64,000 nucleotides of DNA from Variovorax fucosicus (GTDB taxonomy: Bacteria; Pseudomonadota; Gammaproteobacteria; Burkholderiales; Burkholderiaceae_C). Shown one piece after another: positions 52,999-63,431 of the stretch; within the stretch, counting starts at the first letter, position 1, and each line of letters starts with the position of its first letter. The notes under the pieces are model-generated. The model was not told the origin of the DNA. It saw only the letters and a program-made list of their open reading frames with translations, and ran no database searches. The translations under genes and the position numbers were made by a program. The stretch covers positions 434,001 through 498,000 of the forward strand of contig NZ_JASZYU010000002.1 of the NCBI RefSeq assembly GCF_030316825.1, read 5' to 3'.

Positions 52999-53870
52999 TA
53001 CTCCACCGCGTCGGCAGGCTGGCGCAGCAGCATGGCGAGCGTGTTGGCAATCGTCTTGCGCAGTTCGCGCCGGTCGCAGATGAAGTCGATCGCACCCTTG
53101 GTTTGCAGGAACTCCGCGCGCTGGAAGCCTTCGGGCAGGGTCACGCGCACGGTCGACTCGATCACGCGCGGGCCGGCAAAGCCGATCAGCGCCTTGGGTT
53201 CGGCGATCACCACGTCACCCACGAACGCGAAGCCGGCCGACACGCCGCCCATGGTCGGGTCGGTCAGCACGCTGATGTAGGGCAGGCCCTTTTTCGCAAG
53301 GCGCGTGAGCGCGGCGTTGGTCTTGGCCATCTGCATCAGCGACAGCAGGCCTTCCTGCATGCGTGCACCACCGGTGGCGGTGAAGCAGATGAAGGGCACC
53401 TTCTGCTCGATCGCGGTTTCGACGCCGCGCACGAAGCGCTCGCCCACCACGCTGCCCATGCTGCCGCCCATGAACTCGAACTCGAAGCAGGCGACCATCA
53501 CGCTGATGCTGTGCACCGAGCCGCCCATCACCACGAGTGCGTCGGTTTCGCCGGTGTTTTCGAGCGCTTCTTTCAAACGCTCCGGATACTTGCGGCTGTC
53601 CTTGAACTTGAGGGCGTCGACCGGCAGCACTTCCTGGCCAATCTCGTAGCGGCCTTCGGCATCGAGAAAGGCGTCGAGGCGCGCGCGCGCGCCGATGCGG
53701 TGGTGGTGGCTGCAGCTCGGGCAGACGTTCTGGTTGTGCTCGAGGTCGGTCTTGTAGAGCACCGTCTCGCAACTCGGGCATTTGATCCACAACCCTTCGG
53801 GCACCTGGCGGCGCTCGCTCGGGTCGGTCTGGGCGATTTTGGCGGGAAGCAGTTTTTCAAGCCAGCTCAT
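52998..53870 (-). CDS. accD: Acetyl-CoA carboxylase carboxyltransferase subunit beta
   Basis: Part of the enzyme that makes malonyl-CoA, the substrate of FabD. The 290-residue protein has an N-terminal zinc finger with two CPSC pairs, then the crotonase-fold carboxyltransferase domain ([47 protein letters not shown]). It is the last gene of the leftward cluster trpF-trpB-trpA-accD, an arrangement common in Burkholderiales. Confidence 0.97.
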   Translation of the reverse strand: MSWLEKLLPAKIAQTDPSERRQVPEGLWIKCPSCETVLYKTDLEHNQNVCPSCSHHHRIGARARLDAFLDAEGRYEIGQEVLPVDALKFKDSRKYPERLKEALENTGETDALVVMGGSVHSISVMVACFEFEFMGGSMGSVVGERFVRGVETAIEQKVPFICFTATGGARMQEGLLSLMQMAKTNAALTRLAKKGLPYISVLTDPTMGGVSAGFAFVGDVVIAEPKALIGFAGPRVIESTVRVTLPEGFQRAEFLQTKGAIDFICDRRELRKTIANTLAMLLRQPADAVE

Positions 53871-53896
53871 GGGGGAGTTCTCCTGAAGTTCGCGGA

Positions 53897-54742
53897 TTAT
53901 CGGCCAGCCGCGTTTTTGGGGGTGGCGGCCGGCAGGGCGTCGAGCGCCTCGCGGATGCCGGCGAGAAATTCGCTGCACACCGCGACGACCTGGTCGCGCG
54001 GCTGCTCTTCGATGAGCTGGATGATCCGGGTTCCGATCACCACCGCATCGGCGGCCGAGGCGACCGCCTGCGCGGTGCGCGCATCGCGGATGCCGAAGCC
54101 GACGCCAACCGGGATGTTCACGTAGTCGCGGATGCGCGGGATCATCCGGCCGACCGCCTCGGTGTCGAGGTGGCCGGCGCCGGTTACGCCCTTGAGCGAC
54201 ACGTAGTAGACGTAACCGCTCGCGAGCCGCGCCACCTGCGCCATGCGCTCGTCGGTGCTGGTGGGCGCCAGCAGAAAGATCAGGTCGATGTCGGCGGCGC
54301 GCAACTCGGCTGCGAAGGCTTCGCACTCTTCCGGCGGGTAGTCGACGATCAGCACACCGTCGACGCCGGCTTTCGCCGCATCGCGCACGAACGCGCGCTG
54401 GCCGTGGATGCCGTCATAGCGCTCGACCGGGTTGGCATAGCCCATCAGCACCACGGGCGTCCTGGTGTCCTTCTCGCGGAAGGCCGCGACCATCGCCAGC
54501 ACCTGCTTCATGCCGACGCCGAGCGCCAGTGCCGCTTCGCCGGCCTTCTGGATCACGGGGCCGTCGGCCATCGGGTCGGAGAAGGGCACGCCGAGTTCGA
54601 TCACATCGGCGCCGGCCGCGACCATGCCGTGCATGAGCTCGGGCGTGATGTCGGCGTAGGGAAAGCCGGCGGTCACGTAGGGAATCAGCGCGCGCCGGCC
54701 GTCCTGCTTCAGCGCGTTGAAGGTGGCTTTGATGCGGCTCAT
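53897..54742 (-). CDS. trpA: Tryptophan synthase alpha chain
   Basis: Cleaves indole-3-glycerol phosphate to indole and glyceraldehyde 3-phosphate. The 281-residue TIM barrel has [32 protein letters not shown] with the catalytic Glu, and the second catalytic Asp in [11 protein letters not shown]. The start overlaps the trpB stop (ATGA), reflecting the alpha-beta complex. Confidence 0.97.
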   Translation of the reverse strand: MSRIKATFNALKQDGRRALIPYVTAGFPYADITPELMHGMVAAGADVIELGVPFSDPMADGPVIQKAGEAALALGVGMKQVLAMVAAFREKDTRTPVVLMGYANPVERYDGIHGQRAFVRDAAKAGVDGVLIVDYPPEECEAFAAELRAADIDLIFLLAPTSTDERMAQVARLASGYVYYVSLKGVTGAGHLDTEAVGRMIPRIRDYVNIPVGVGFGIRDARTAQAVASAADAVVIGTRIIQLIEEQPRDQVVAVCSEFLAGIREALDALPAATPKNAAGR

Positions 54743-56019
54743 GCCTTGCCTCCCTTCACCTGCAGTCCGCGCATCGAAGGGCGGTCGTAGAAGTCGACGC
54801 CCGACAGGTCGGCGACGGTGCCGATGTCCTTGTCACCGCGGCCGGACAGGTTGACCAGGATCGACTGATCCGCGCGCATCGTCTTCGCGAGCTTCATCGC
54901 GTAGGCCACCGCATGGCTCGATTCGAGTGCGGGAATGATGCCTTCGGTGCGGCACAGGTAGTGAAAGGCGTGCAACGCTTCCTCGTCGGTGATGCCGACG
55001 TATTCGGCGCGGCCGATGTCGGCCAGGTACGCATGCTCGGGGCCCACGCCGGGGTAGTCGAGCCCGGCGCTGATGCTGTGCGTTTCGGTGATCTGGCCAT
55101 CGTCGTTCTGCAGCAGGTAGGTGCGGTTGCCGTGCAGCACGCCCGAACTGCCGCGCAGGATAGAGGCCGAATGCTTGCCGCTGTCGAGGCCCTCGCCGGC
55201 TGCTTCGACGCCGATCAGGCGGGTGCCCGTGAACGGGATGTACGGGTAGAAGATGCCCATCGCATTGCTGCCGCCACCGACGCACGCCACCACCACATCG
55301 GGCTGCCTGCCTTCGGCCTCGCCGGTGATCCCGTCGGCTGCCAGCATGGCTGGCATCTGGTCGATGCACTCGGTGCCGATCACGCTCTGGAAGTCGCGCA
55401 CCATGGTCGGATACGGGTGCGGGCCGGCCACGGTACCGATGATGTAGAAGGTGTTTTCGACGTTGGTGACCCAGTCGCGCATCGCCTCGTTGAGCGCGTC
55501 CTTCAGCGTCTTGCTGCCGGATTCCACCGGCACCACGGTGGCGCCCAGCAGGTTCATGCGGTAGACGTTGGGGCTCTGGCGCTTCACGTCCATGCTGCCC
55601 ATGTAGACCACGCACTCGAGGCCGTAACGCGCGCAGATCGTGGCAGTCGCCACACCGTGCTGGCCGGCGCCGGTCTCGGCGATCACGCGCGGCTTGCCCA
55701 TGCGTTTGGCCAGCATCGCCTGGCCGATCACGTTGTTGATCTTGTGCGCGCCGGTGTGGTTCAGGTCTTCGCGCTTCAGGTAGATCTGGGCGCCGCCCAT
55801 CTCGCGGCTGGTGCGTGCCGCGTGGTAGACCGGGGACGGCCGGCCGACGAAGTGCTTGAGCTCGTAGTGGAACTCGGCGAGGAAGGCCGGGTCGTCCTTG
55901 AACTTCGCGTAGGCATCGCGCAACTCTGCGATGGCGTGGGTGAGCGTTTCACTCGCGAAGGTGCCGCCATAGGGGCCGAAATGGCCGCTGGCATCGGGTT
56001 GCTGATAGGTGGTTTGCAT
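54739..56019 (-). CDS. trpB: Tryptophan synthase beta chain
   Basis: PLP enzyme joining indole with serine. The 426-residue protein has the PLP-binding Lys in [13 protein letters not shown], the [12 protein letters not shown] loop, and the phosphate-binding GGGSNAMG. It follows trpF after 51 bases; no other gene lies between them, although some Burkholderia species place one there. Confidence 0.97.
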   Translation of the reverse strand: MQTTYQQPDASGHFGPYGGTFASETLTHAIAELRDAYAKFKDDPAFLAEFHYELKHFVGRPSPVYHAARTSREMGGAQIYLKREDLNHTGAHKINNVIGQAMLAKRMGKPRVIAETGAGQHGVATATICARYGLECVVYMGSMDVKRQSPNVYRMNLLGATVVPVESGSKTLKDALNEAMRDWVTNVENTFYIIGTVAGPHPYPTMVRDFQSVIGTECIDQMPAMLAADGITGEAEGRQPDVVVACVGGGSNAMGIFYPYIPFTGTRLIGVEAAGEGLDSGKHSASILRGSSGVLHGNRTYLLQNDDGQITETHSISAGLDYPGVGPEHAYLADIGRAEYVGITDEEALHAFHYLCRTEGIIPALESSHAVAYAMKLAKTMRADQSILVNLSGRGDKDIGTVADLSGVDFYDRPSMRGLQVKGGKA

Positions 56020-56070
56020 GGTCTCGATCGGTGGGCCGCGCGCCCGGTCGTTTCGAGGCAGCGCGGCGAA

Positions 56071-56736
56071 TCAGGGGGTGGCGTCGGCGGCTCGCACAGC
56101 GGCCACGAAGTCACGGATCTTGGCGGCGTCCTTGATGCCCTTGGAGGCTTCGACGCCGGAACTCACGTCAACGGACAGCGCCTTGCAGCGTGTCCGCAGC
56201 GCGCGAATGCCATCGCCCACGTTTGCAGGTGTGAGCCCACCACTCAAGACGAGGTGAGCGTCGACGGCGGGTGGAAGAAGTGACCAATCGAATGCCTTGC
56301 CGCCACCGCCATAACCGTCGACATGAGCGTCGAGCAGGATGGCCTGGGCGCGGGAGAAATCGGAAGCGTATTTTACGAGGTCGAAGCCGACGCCGGCCAC
56401 ACCGAGGGGAATGCGTGCGGCGCGCAGGTAGCGATACCGGCCCGCGCCGCTGGATTCCCAGCATTGTTCGGGCGTTTCATCTCCATGAAACTGGGCTGCA
56501 GCGCCCGCCACCCTGGCGAGCGATGCCATGGTTTTTGCAGCCTCCTCGTTGACGAACAGCAGCACCGGCGTGACGAATGGCGGTACCCGCGATGCCAGCT
56601 CGGCTGCACGCTCGACCGTCACTGCGCGCGGACTCTGCGGATAGAGCACGAAGCCGACCGCGTCGGCACCGGCTTCGATGGCCGTATCGACATCCTGTTC
56701 GCGGGTCAGGCCGCAGATCTTGATCCTGGTTCTCAT
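56071..56736 (-). CDS. trpF: Phosphoribosylanthranilate isomerase
   Basis: Third step of tryptophan synthesis. The 221-residue TIM barrel starts IKICGLTREQDVDTAIEAGADAVGFV, with the catalytic Cys, and has FHGDETPEQCWE and the phosphate-binding VLSGGLTPANVGDGI and DVSSGVEASKGIKD. It overlaps truA by 4 bases. A free-standing trpF away from trpC is usual in betaproteobacteria. Confidence 0.96.
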   Translation of the reverse strand: MRTRIKICGLTREQDVDTAIEAGADAVGFVLYPQSPRAVTVERAAELASRVPPFVTPVLLFVNEEAAKTMASLARVAGAAAQFHGDETPEQCWESSGAGRYRYLRAARIPLGVAGVGFDLVKYASDFSRAQAILLDAHVDGYGGGGKAFDWSLLPPAVDAHLVLSGGLTPANVGDGIRALRTRCKALSVDVSSGVEASKGIKDAAKIRDFVAAVRAADATP

Positions 56737-57545
56737 GCCCAGCCATCATAGGCAGGGCGGTCGCCTTGCAACGTCGTCTCTGCCGGCAGACCCCAGCGCG
56801 CGTCGTACAACGGCCCGAGAAAGTAGAGCCCGGCGGGCGAGAAGGTCGGCGCCGCCACTTCGCGGCTGCGCGCAGCCAGCACTTCGCCAATCCATTCGGG
56901 GCGCTCGTCGCCATGGCCGATGCGCACCAGGCAGCCCATGATGTTGCGGATCATGTGGTGCAGGAAGGCGTCAGCCTCGAACTCGAACGCCCAGCGGCAA
57001 CGCTCGCCGTCGCCCTGCCGCGTGATCTCGATGCGGCGCAGGTTCTTGACCGGCGAGCGCGCCTGGCAGGCCGAGGCGCGGAACGAGCTGAAGTCGTGCT
57101 CGCCGATCAGGAGCGCGGCAGCGGCGCGCATCGCTTCGCCGTCGAGGGCGCGCATAGACCAGCCGACCCGGCCCGCCTCGAGGCTGGGCCGGACCGGCGA
57201 TTGCGACAGCAGGTAGAGGTAGCGGCGCGCGAGGGCGCTTGCGCGGCAATGGAATTCGTCCGGCACCGGCTGCGCCCATTGCACCGCGATGTCATCGGGC
57301 AGAAAGCGGTTGGTGCCGCGCACCCAGGAGTTCGGCGTGCGCTCGACCTCGGTGTCAAAGTGGACGACCTGCAGGATGCCGTGGACGCCGGCATCGGTGC
57401 GGCCGGCACACAGGGTGCCGATCGGCTGGTCGGCGAAGCTGGAGAGGGCCTTTTCGAGCTTGTCCTGAACCGTCAGGCCGGAGAGCTGGCTCTGCCAGCC
57501 CTGGTAGCCCCGACCGTTGTAGCGAACGCCGAGGGCCAGCCTCAC
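56733..57545 (-). CDS. truA: tRNA pseudouridine synthase A
   Basis: Makes pseudouridine at positions 38-40 of tRNA anticodon stems. The 270-residue protein has LALGVRYNGRGYQGWQ, the catalytic Asp in CAGRTDAGVHG, and RRYLYLL. The start is a GTG at 57545, 30 bases after the fimV stop. Order fimV-truA-trpF is typical of this group. Confidence 0.95.
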   Translation of the reverse strand: MRLALGVRYNGRGYQGWQSQLSGLTVQDKLEKALSSFADQPIGTLCAGRTDAGVHGILQVVHFDTEVERTPNSWVRGTNRFLPDDIAVQWAQPVPDEFHCRASALARRYLYLLSQSPVRPSLEAGRVGWSMRALDGEAMRAAAALLIGEHDFSSFRASACQARSPVKNLRRIEITRQGDGERCRWAFEFEADAFLHHMIRNIMGCLVRIGHGDERPEWIGEVLAARSREVAAPTFSPAGLYFLGPLYDARWGLPAETTLQGDRPAYDGWA

Positions 57546-57575
57546 GGTGCAACGGTCAAGGGCAGGCCCTGCCTG

Positions 57576-60248
57576 TCAGGCCAGTTGCGTTAGCAACTGC
57601 CGGGCCTGGGCCTTCAGGTCGCCGCTGGCTTCGGCCGCGACCTCTTCCACCAGGGAGCGGGCGCCTTCGGCGTCGCCGATGGCTTGCAGCTCGCGCGCCA
57701 GCGACAACTTGATCGCATGCGGGCTCTCGGCATCGTCGAGCGATTCGAGCCCGCCACGCTCGGTTTCGAGCGGCGCACGGCCGGTCATCGCGCTCATGTC
57801 GAACTCAATGAAGCCCGACTCGCCCGGCAGGCCGGCGCGCAAGGTGGCGGGCTGGGTGCGGTCTTCGTCAGGCTGGGTGGCAATGCGGGTGACCGGCTCG
57901 AGCGCTGCAGGGGCGGTGTCGAAATCGTTCTCGAGGTCGACATCGTGGCCGTCGCCGAGCGAGCCGCGCACTGTCTGCTCGTAGTTGATGTCGGGTGCCG
58001 CCGCTGGCGGGCGCACTTGCGGCACCGGTGGCAGGCTGGCGCTCGGCGGGGTCGGCACCGGGGCGGCGGCGGGCGCCAGCGGCGCCGGCTTGCTCAGGTC
58101 GAGGTCGAAGTCCAGCGGGGCCACCGAGGGAACGAAGGCCGGTGGCGGCGCGACAGGCTCCGGCACGATGGGCGTCGTGGGCAGATCCATCGGCATGGTG
58201 ACGGGTTGCTCGGCCGGAGCAGCAACCGCCGCTGCGGCCGGGCGGACGCCCGCCTGGTACAGCGGGTTGCCGGGATCGAGGTCGCGGCCCATTTCGACCA
58301 CGCGGTTCCACTCGTTGCCGGTGCCACCGGTCAGCTTGTGCACATCGGCGGCCAGCGCTTCATACGCGCGCAGGTCGCGGCGCTTGGCATGGATCTCGAG
58401 CAGCTTGAGGTGGATGGCGGTGCGTTCCGGCGAGGTGCGCAGTGCTTCGCGCAGGATTTCTTCGGCTTGCAGGTCGCGGCCGTAGGCCAGGTAGACATCG
58501 GCTTCTGCCACCGGATCCACGTCGCCGGCATCGAGTTGGCTCGGCGAATACGACAACGACGAGGCGATCGAGCTGTTGCGGTTCTTGGTGTCGACCGATT
58601 CGCCACCGCTTGCGCCAAAGAACGAGTCCTTGGGCATGCGGCTTTCAAGGAACACGCTGTCGCCGGCGTCCTGGCGCTTGCGGCCCAGCACGCGGTACAA
58701 CAGGAAGGCGATCAGCAGCGCGATGAGGGCAGCGCCACCCAGCATGAGCGGGTTGTCCATCAGCTCCGCGAAAAAGCCTTGCTGGGGCGGCGGGGTCACC
58801 TTGGCGGGTGCTGCCGCAGGCGGCTTGGCCGCTTCAGGCGCGGAGGCCGGCGTCGCAGCCGGGGTTGCGGCGGGTGACGACGCAGCGGGTGCCACGGCGT
58901 CCGGCGTTGCGACCGGCACCGTCACGCCGGGGACGCTTGCTGCGGGTGTGGCGGGCGCAGCGGGTGCGGCCGGGGTGGCGGCAGCCGCCGGGGCGGTTGG
59001 CGCAGCAGCGGGCGTGGGCGGCGTCGCTGCCGGGGCGGCAGCCGTGCCGCCGGTTGCCGCCGGCGTGGTGGCGGCGGGCGCTGGCGCGTTGGCGGCAGTC
59101 TGCAGCTTGTTGAGGTCGGTGATGTTCTTCGACAGTTCGGCCACGCGGGCGCTGTTTTCCTGCGTCTGGCGGGCCTGTGCGAGCTTGTCTGCCGCCGCCT
59201 TGGCCGCGACGCCCTGCGAAACGGTGAGCTTGTCCGGCGACGCGGCCGCGGCATTGCGATCCTCGACATTGGTCTGGACCTTGCCGCCCGCCTGGCGGTC
59301 GGCGCCGGCGACCTTCGAGGTCGGCGCATTGCCGGCCAGCTGCTGGCGGTAGTCGTTGAAGTCACGGCTTTGCGCCGTGACGGTGCGCTTCGCTTCGTCA
59401 GGGGCCGTGCCGACCGCTTGCGCGGCACTCGGCACGTTGATGACGGCGCCGGCCTTCATGCGGTTCATGTTGCCGCCGATGAACGCATCGGGGTTGTTGC
59501 GCAGCAGCGCCACCAGCATCTGGTCGAGCGATACGTCGGCCGGCTTGTAGGCGCCGGCGATCTTGCTGGCGGTATCGCCAGGACGCACGGTGACCTGCTG
59601 GCCTTCGCCGGAGCCGGTACGAACCGCGCTGTCAGCAGCGGGTGCAGGTGCCGCCGGCGGCGCGACCGGACGCTGACGACGTGGCGCGGCCTGAGCCACC
59701 ACAGGTGGGGCGGCGCGAGGCGCCACACCGATCTGCGGTGCGTTCGGACTGGTCTGCGCGGCTGCCGTGGCGGCCTGACGGCTGCTCGGCGGATCGAGCA
59801 GCACGGTGTAGTCGCGCACGACGCGGCCCGAGCCCCAGTTGGCCTCGAGCAGAAGGTCGATAAAGGGATCGTTGAGGGAGCGGTTGCCGGTCAGCCGGAC
59901 GACATAACGGCCATCGGCGCGACGTTGCAGAACCGTGCGGACATCGGACAGCGCCGCGTTGTAGCCGACACCAGCGGCACGGAATGCGTCGGCCGATGCG
60001 ATGTTGAGCTTCATGCTGTCGGCCTCGGCCGCGCTGATCTCGGTGACCTCGATTTCGGCGCGCAAGGGCTCGCCGAGCGCCGATTGCACGTTGAGCCGGC
60101 CCAGTGACAGCGCGCTCGCATCCGTGCCAACCAAGCCCAGCGCGAGCGCGACTGCCACGCTGAGCAGCGAGAGCTGACCACGCCCCGACACGGTCGGGAT
60201 CAGGCGGGCGGCAGGGAGGCGGCCCACAGGCAACGAATGTCTTGTCAT
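57576..60248 (-). CDS. fimV: FimV family pilus/polar assembly protein
   Basis: An 890-residue inner-membrane protein that helps organise type IV pili and polar structures in relatives. It has a signal-like N-terminus, an N-terminal FimV domain (LSLGRLNVQSALGEPLRAEIEV), a LysM-type peptidoglycan-binding segment (QVTVRPGDTASKIAGAY), an Ala/Pro-rich linker, one transmembrane helix (LMLGGAALIALLIAFLLYRVL near residue 510), and a cytoplasmic TPR-like part ending in the FimV C-terminal domain (IKLSLARELQAIGDAEGARSLVEEV). The Ala/Pro linker is highly repetitive. ATG 60248 places a short basic leader before the hydrophobic segment. Confidence 0.92.
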   Translation of the reverse strand: MTRHSLPVGRLPAARLIPTVSGRGQLSLLSVAVALALGLVGTDASALSLGRLNVQSALGEPLRAEIEVTEISAAEADSMKLNIASADAFRAAGVGYNAALSDVRTVLQRRADGRYVVRLTGNRSLNDPFIDLLLEANWGSGRVVRDYTVLLDPPSSRQAATAAAQTSPNAPQIGVAPRAAPPVVAQAAPRRQRPVAPPAAPAPAADSAVRTGSGEGQQVTVRPGDTASKIAGAYKPADVSLDQMLVALLRNNPDAFIGGNMNRMKAGAVINVPSAAQAVGTAPDEAKRTVTAQSRDFNDYRQQLAGNAPTSKVAGADRQAGGKVQTNVEDRNAAAASPDKLTVSQGVAAKAAADKLAQARQTQENSARVAELSKNITDLNKLQTAANAPAPAATTPAATGGTAAAPAATPPTPAAAPTAPAAAATPAAPAAPATPAASVPGVTVPVATPDAVAPAASSPAATPAATPASAPEAAKPPAAAPAKVTPPPQQGFFAELMDNPLMLGGAALIALLIAFLLYRVLGRKRQDAGDSVFLESRMPKDSFFGASGGESVDTKNRNSSIASSLSYSPSQLDAGDVDPVAEADVYLAYGRDLQAEEILREALRTSPERTAIHLKLLEIHAKRRDLRAYEALAADVHKLTGGTGNEWNRVVEMGRDLDPGNPLYQAGVRPAAAAVAAPAEQPVTMPMDLPTTPIVPEPVAPPPAFVPSVAPLDFDLDLSKPAPLAPAAAPVPTPPSASLPPVPQVRPPAAAPDINYEQTVRGSLGDGHDVDLENDFDTAPAALEPVTRIATQPDEDRTQPATLRAGLPGESGFIEFDMSAMTGRAPLETERGGLESLDDAESPHAIKLSLARELQAIGDAEGARSLVEEVAAEASGDLKAQARQLLTQLA

Positions 60249-60383
60249 GCTGATAGGGGGCGCCGTGGCCCAAAAGTGTAAGAGGACGTTAACATCAACC
60301 TCCCTGGGTGACAAGGCAACAAGGCAGTTCTAACCAGTGCGTACCAACTTCGACACGCTTTGGGTGTTGCTGCTTGGCAACGA

Positions 60384-60406
60384 CCGGCGCCCAAAACAGG
60401 CGCCGG
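60384..60406 (-). terminator. Hairpin downstream of asd
   Basis: A perfect 8-bp stem CCGGCGCC/GGCGCCGG with a 7-base loop lies 9 bases after the asd stop. A second GTTGC/GCAAC hairpin follows (60366-60381). No T run follows either stem, so termination is uncertain. The 166-base gap up to fimV holds no other gene. Confidence 0.5.
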
Positions 60407-60414
60407 CGGTGTAA

Positions 60415-61557
60415 TCAGGCCTCCAGCAGGATCCGCAGCATGCGGCGCAGCGGCTCTGCCGCACCCCACAGCAACTGATCGCCGATGGTGAAGGCGCCGA
60501 CGTATTCCGGCCCCATCGCCAGCTTGCGGATGCGGCCGACCGGGATGTCCATGGTGCCGGTGACGGCCACCGGCGTCAGTTGCTGGACGCTCGCTTCGCG
60601 CGTGTTCGGAACCACCTTGGCCCAGGCGTTGTCGGCCGCGATCAGCGCCTCGATGTCGGCGACCGGCACATCCTTCTTGAGCTTGAAGGTCAGCGCTTGG
60701 CTGTGGCAGCGCATCGCGCCGATGCGCACACAGAAACCGTCGACAGGAGTCGGTGCCGTGCCGAAGCCGGGGCCCTGGCCGAGGATCTTGTTGGTCTCGG
60801 CGCCGCCCTTCCATTCTTCCTTGGACATCCCGTCGCCCAGATCCTTGTCGATCCAGGGGATCAGCGAGCCGCCGAGCGGTGCGCCGAAGTTCGCGATTTC
60901 CGCAGTCGACAGGCCCTGTTGCTTGGCCAGCACCTTCCGGTCGATCTCGAGGATGGCCGACTTCGGGTCGTCCAGCAACGCGCGCACCTCGGCGTTCAGC
61001 GTGCCGAACTGGGTGAGCAACTCGCGCATGTGCTGCGCACCGCCGCCCGATGCGGCCTGGTAGGTCATGCTGGTCATCCATTCGACCAGGCCGGCCTTGT
61101 AGAGCGCGCCGACGCCCATCAGCATGCAGCTCACGGTGCAGTTGCCGCCGATCCAGTTCTTGCCGCCCTTGGCCAGTGCGGTCTGGATCACAGGGAGATT
61201 GACCGGGTCGAGCACGATGATCGCGTCGTCGTTCATGCGCAGCGTCGAGGCCGCGTCGATCCAGTGGCCGTTCCAGCCGGCGGCACGCAGCTTGGGGAAG
61301 ACTTCGCTGGTGTAGTCGCCGCCCTGGGCCGTGATGACGATGTCGCACTTCTTGAGCGCGTCGATGTCGTGCGCATCCTTCAGCGTGGTCTCGTTCTTCG
61401 CCATCGCAGGGGCCTTGCCGCCCGCGTTGGAAGTCGAGAAGAACATCGGTTCGATAAGTCCGAAGTCGTTTTCAGCCTGCATGCGGTCCATCAGGACCGA
61501 GCCGACCATGCCACGCCAGCCGACCAGGCCGACCAGGGGTTGAGATGCGTACGCCAT
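60415..61557 (-). CDS. asd: Aspartate-semialdehyde dehydrogenase
   Basis: Second step of the aspartate pathway to lysine, methionine, threonine and diaminopimelate for the cell wall. The 380-residue protein has the NADP-binding [16 protein letters not shown], the catalytic Cys140 in [12 protein letters not shown] and the substrate-binding His in [14 protein letters not shown], matching the E. coli-type enzyme. It lies between leuB and fimV, the conserved Burkholderiales order. Confidence 0.97.
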   Translation of the reverse strand: MAYASQPLVGLVGWRGMVGSVLMDRMQAENDFGLIEPMFFSTSNAGGKAPAMAKNETTLKDAHDIDALKKCDIVITAQGGDYTSEVFPKLRAAGWNGHWIDAASTLRMNDDAIIVLDPVNLPVIQTALAKGGKNWIGGNCTVSCMLMGVGALYKAGLVEWMTSMTYQAASGGGAQHMRELLTQFGTLNAEVRALLDDPKSAILEIDRKVLAKQQGLSTAEIANFGAPLGGSLIPWIDKDLGDGMSKEEWKGGAETNKILGQGPGFGTAPTPVDGFCVRIGAMRCHSQALTFKLKKDVPVADIEALIAADNAWAKVVPNTREASVQQLTPVAVTGTMDIPVGRIRKLAMGPEYVGAFTIGDQLLWGAAEPLRRMLRILLEA

Positions 61558-61600
61558 TTGAATTGCCCTCGTGAAAAAAGAAAAAGTTGTCTTCTTTGAG

Positions 61601-61619
61601 CCCGGCTCGTCGAGCCGGG
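61601..61619 (-). terminator. Hairpin between leuB and asd
   Basis: A perfect 8-bp stem CCCGGCTC/GAGCCGGG with a 3-base loop lies in the 88-base leuB-asd gap. A T-rich tail follows only after about 12 bases, so it may attenuate rather than stop transcription into asd. Confidence 0.45.
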
Positions 61620-61645
61620 GAGGGGCGTGACGAATCGGGCTGCGG

Positions 61646-62734
61646 TTAGCCGGTAATCGTCTTTTTGGTGATTGCTGCGACGACCGCGTCACCCATTTCG
61701 CGGGTGCCGACGCGCTTCGTGCCTTCCGACCAGATGTCGCCAGTGCGCAAGCCGGAGGCGAGCACCGACTTGACCGCCGACTCGATACGGTCGGCAGCTT
61801 CGGGTTGGTTGAGGGAAAAGCGGAGCATCATGGCAGCGGACAGGATTGTAGCCAAAGGATTCGCAACCCCTTGGCCGGCAATGTCGGGCGCGCTGCCGTG
61901 GCTGGGCTCGTAGAGGCCCTGGTTGCTGGAATTCAGCGAAGCCGAGGGCAACATGCCGATCGAGCCGGTCAGCATCGCCGCCTCGTCCGAGAGGATGTCG
62001 CCGAACATGTTGCCCGTGACCACCACGTCGAATTTCTTCGGCGCCTTCACGAGCTGCATCGCGGCGTTGTCGACGTACATGTGGTCGAGCTCGACGTCCG
62101 GGTACTCCTTGCCGACCTCGGTGACGATGTCCTTCCAGAACTGGAAGGTTTCCAGCACATTGGCCTTGTCGACGCTGGTCACGCGCTTGCTGCGCTTGCG
62201 GGCGGCCTGGAACGCGACGTGCGCAATGCGCTCGACCTCGGGGCGCGAATAGCGCATCGTGTCGAAGGCTTCCTCGGCGCCCGGAAAGTGGCCGTCGACC
62301 GCAGTGCGGCGACCGCGCGGCTGGCCGAAATAGATGTCGCCGGTCAGTTCGCGAATGATCAGGATGTCGAGGCCCGAAATCAGTTCGGGCTTGAGGCTCG
62401 ACGCGCCGACCAGTTGCTCGTAGCAGATCGCCGGACGGAAATTCGCGAACAGGCCAAGATTCTTGCGCAGGCCCAGGATGGCCTGCTCGGGGCGCAGCGG
62501 GCGGTCGAGCTTGTCGTACTTCCAGTCGCCCACCGCACCGAACAGCACCGCGTCGGATTCCTTGGCGAGCTTGAGCGTGGCTTCGGGCAGCGGGTGGCCG
62601 TGCGCCTCGTAGGCGGCACCGCCGACCAGCGCGGTTTCCATTTCGAACTGGAGGTCGAGCGCGTCGAGCACGCGGATCGCCTCGGCGACGATTTCGGTAC
62701 CGATGCCATCACCGGGAAGGACTGCAATTTTCAT
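61646..62734 (-). CDS. leuB: 3-isopropylmalate dehydrogenase
   Basis: Oxidative decarboxylation step in leucine synthesis. The 362-residue protein has [35 protein letters not shown] with the catalytic Lys, and [14 protein letters not shown] with the metal-binding Asp residues. It follows leuD after 29 bases. Confidence 0.97.
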   Translation of the reverse strand: MKIAVLPGDGIGTEIVAEAIRVLDALDLQFEMETALVGGAAYEAHGHPLPEATLKLAKESDAVLFGAVGDWKYDKLDRPLRPEQAILGLRKNLGLFANFRPAICYEQLVGASSLKPELISGLDILIIRELTGDIYFGQPRGRRTAVDGHFPGAEEAFDTMRYSRPEVERIAHVAFQAARKRSKRVTSVDKANVLETFQFWKDIVTEVGKEYPDVELDHMYVDNAAMQLVKAPKKFDVVVTGNMFGDILSDEAAMLTGSIGMLPSASLNSSNQGLYEPSHGSAPDIAGQGVANPLATILSAAMMLRFSLNQPEAADRIESAVKSVLASGLRTGDIWSEGTKRVGTREMGDAVVAAITKKTITG

Positions 62735-62763
62735 GAGATCAGTTGGTCTTGTTGTTGAAGGGT

Positions 62764-63414
62764 TCAGCCCACCATGGTGTGCGCGAGCCAGGGCTTCGTG
62801 GCCAGGCGTTCGGTTTCGAAGGACTTGATCTTGTCCTTGTGGCGCAGCGTGAGGCCGATGTCGTCGAGCCCGTTGATCAGGCAGTACTTGCGAAAGGCCT
62901 GAACCTCGAACGGGAGCTCCACACCATCGGGCTTGATCACCACCTGCCGCTCGAGATCGATCGTGAGCGAGTAGCCCGGAAACGCGAAGGTTTCGTCGAA
63001 CAGTTGCGCGACCTGTGCTTCGGGCAGCACGATCGGCAGCAAGCCGTTCTTGAAGCTGTTGTTGAAGAAGATGTCGGCATAACTCGGCGCGATGATCGCG
63101 CGAAAGCCGTACTGGTCGAGCGCCCACGGCGCGTGTTCGCGCGACGAGCCGCAGCCGAAGTTCCGGCGCGCGAGCAGCACCGAGGCGCCGGCGTAGCGCG
63201 GCTGGTTCAGCACGAAGTCGGGGTTCGGCTTGCGGCTGGCCGGATCCTGCCCCGGCTCGCCCGGATCGAGGTAACGCCACGCGTCGAACAGGTTCTGGCC
63301 GAACCCGGTCTTGTGGATCGACTTGAGGAACTGCTTCGGGATGATCGCGTCGGTGTCGACGTTCTCGCGATCCATCGGGGCGACGAGGCCCTTGTGCACG
63401 GTGAATTTCTGCAT
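62764..63414 (-). CDS. leuD: 3-isopropylmalate dehydratase small subunit
   Basis: Forms isopropylmalate isomerase with LeuC. The 216-residue swivelling-domain protein has [31 protein letters not shown] and [13 protein letters not shown], all LeuD signatures. It starts 17 bases after the leuC stop. Confidence 0.97.
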   Translation of the reverse strand: MQKFTVHKGLVAPMDRENVDTDAIIPKQFLKSIHKTGFGQNLFDAWRYLDPGEPGQDPASRKPNPDFVLNQPRYAGASVLLARRNFGCGSSREHAPWALDQYGFRAIIAPSYADIFFNNSFKNGLLPIVLPEAQVAQLFDETFAFPGYSLTIDLERQVVIKPDGVELPFEVQAFRKYCLINGLDDIGLTLRHKDKIKSFETERLATKPWLAHTMVG

Positions 63415-63431
63415 GGTGTGTGGCTCCGGGT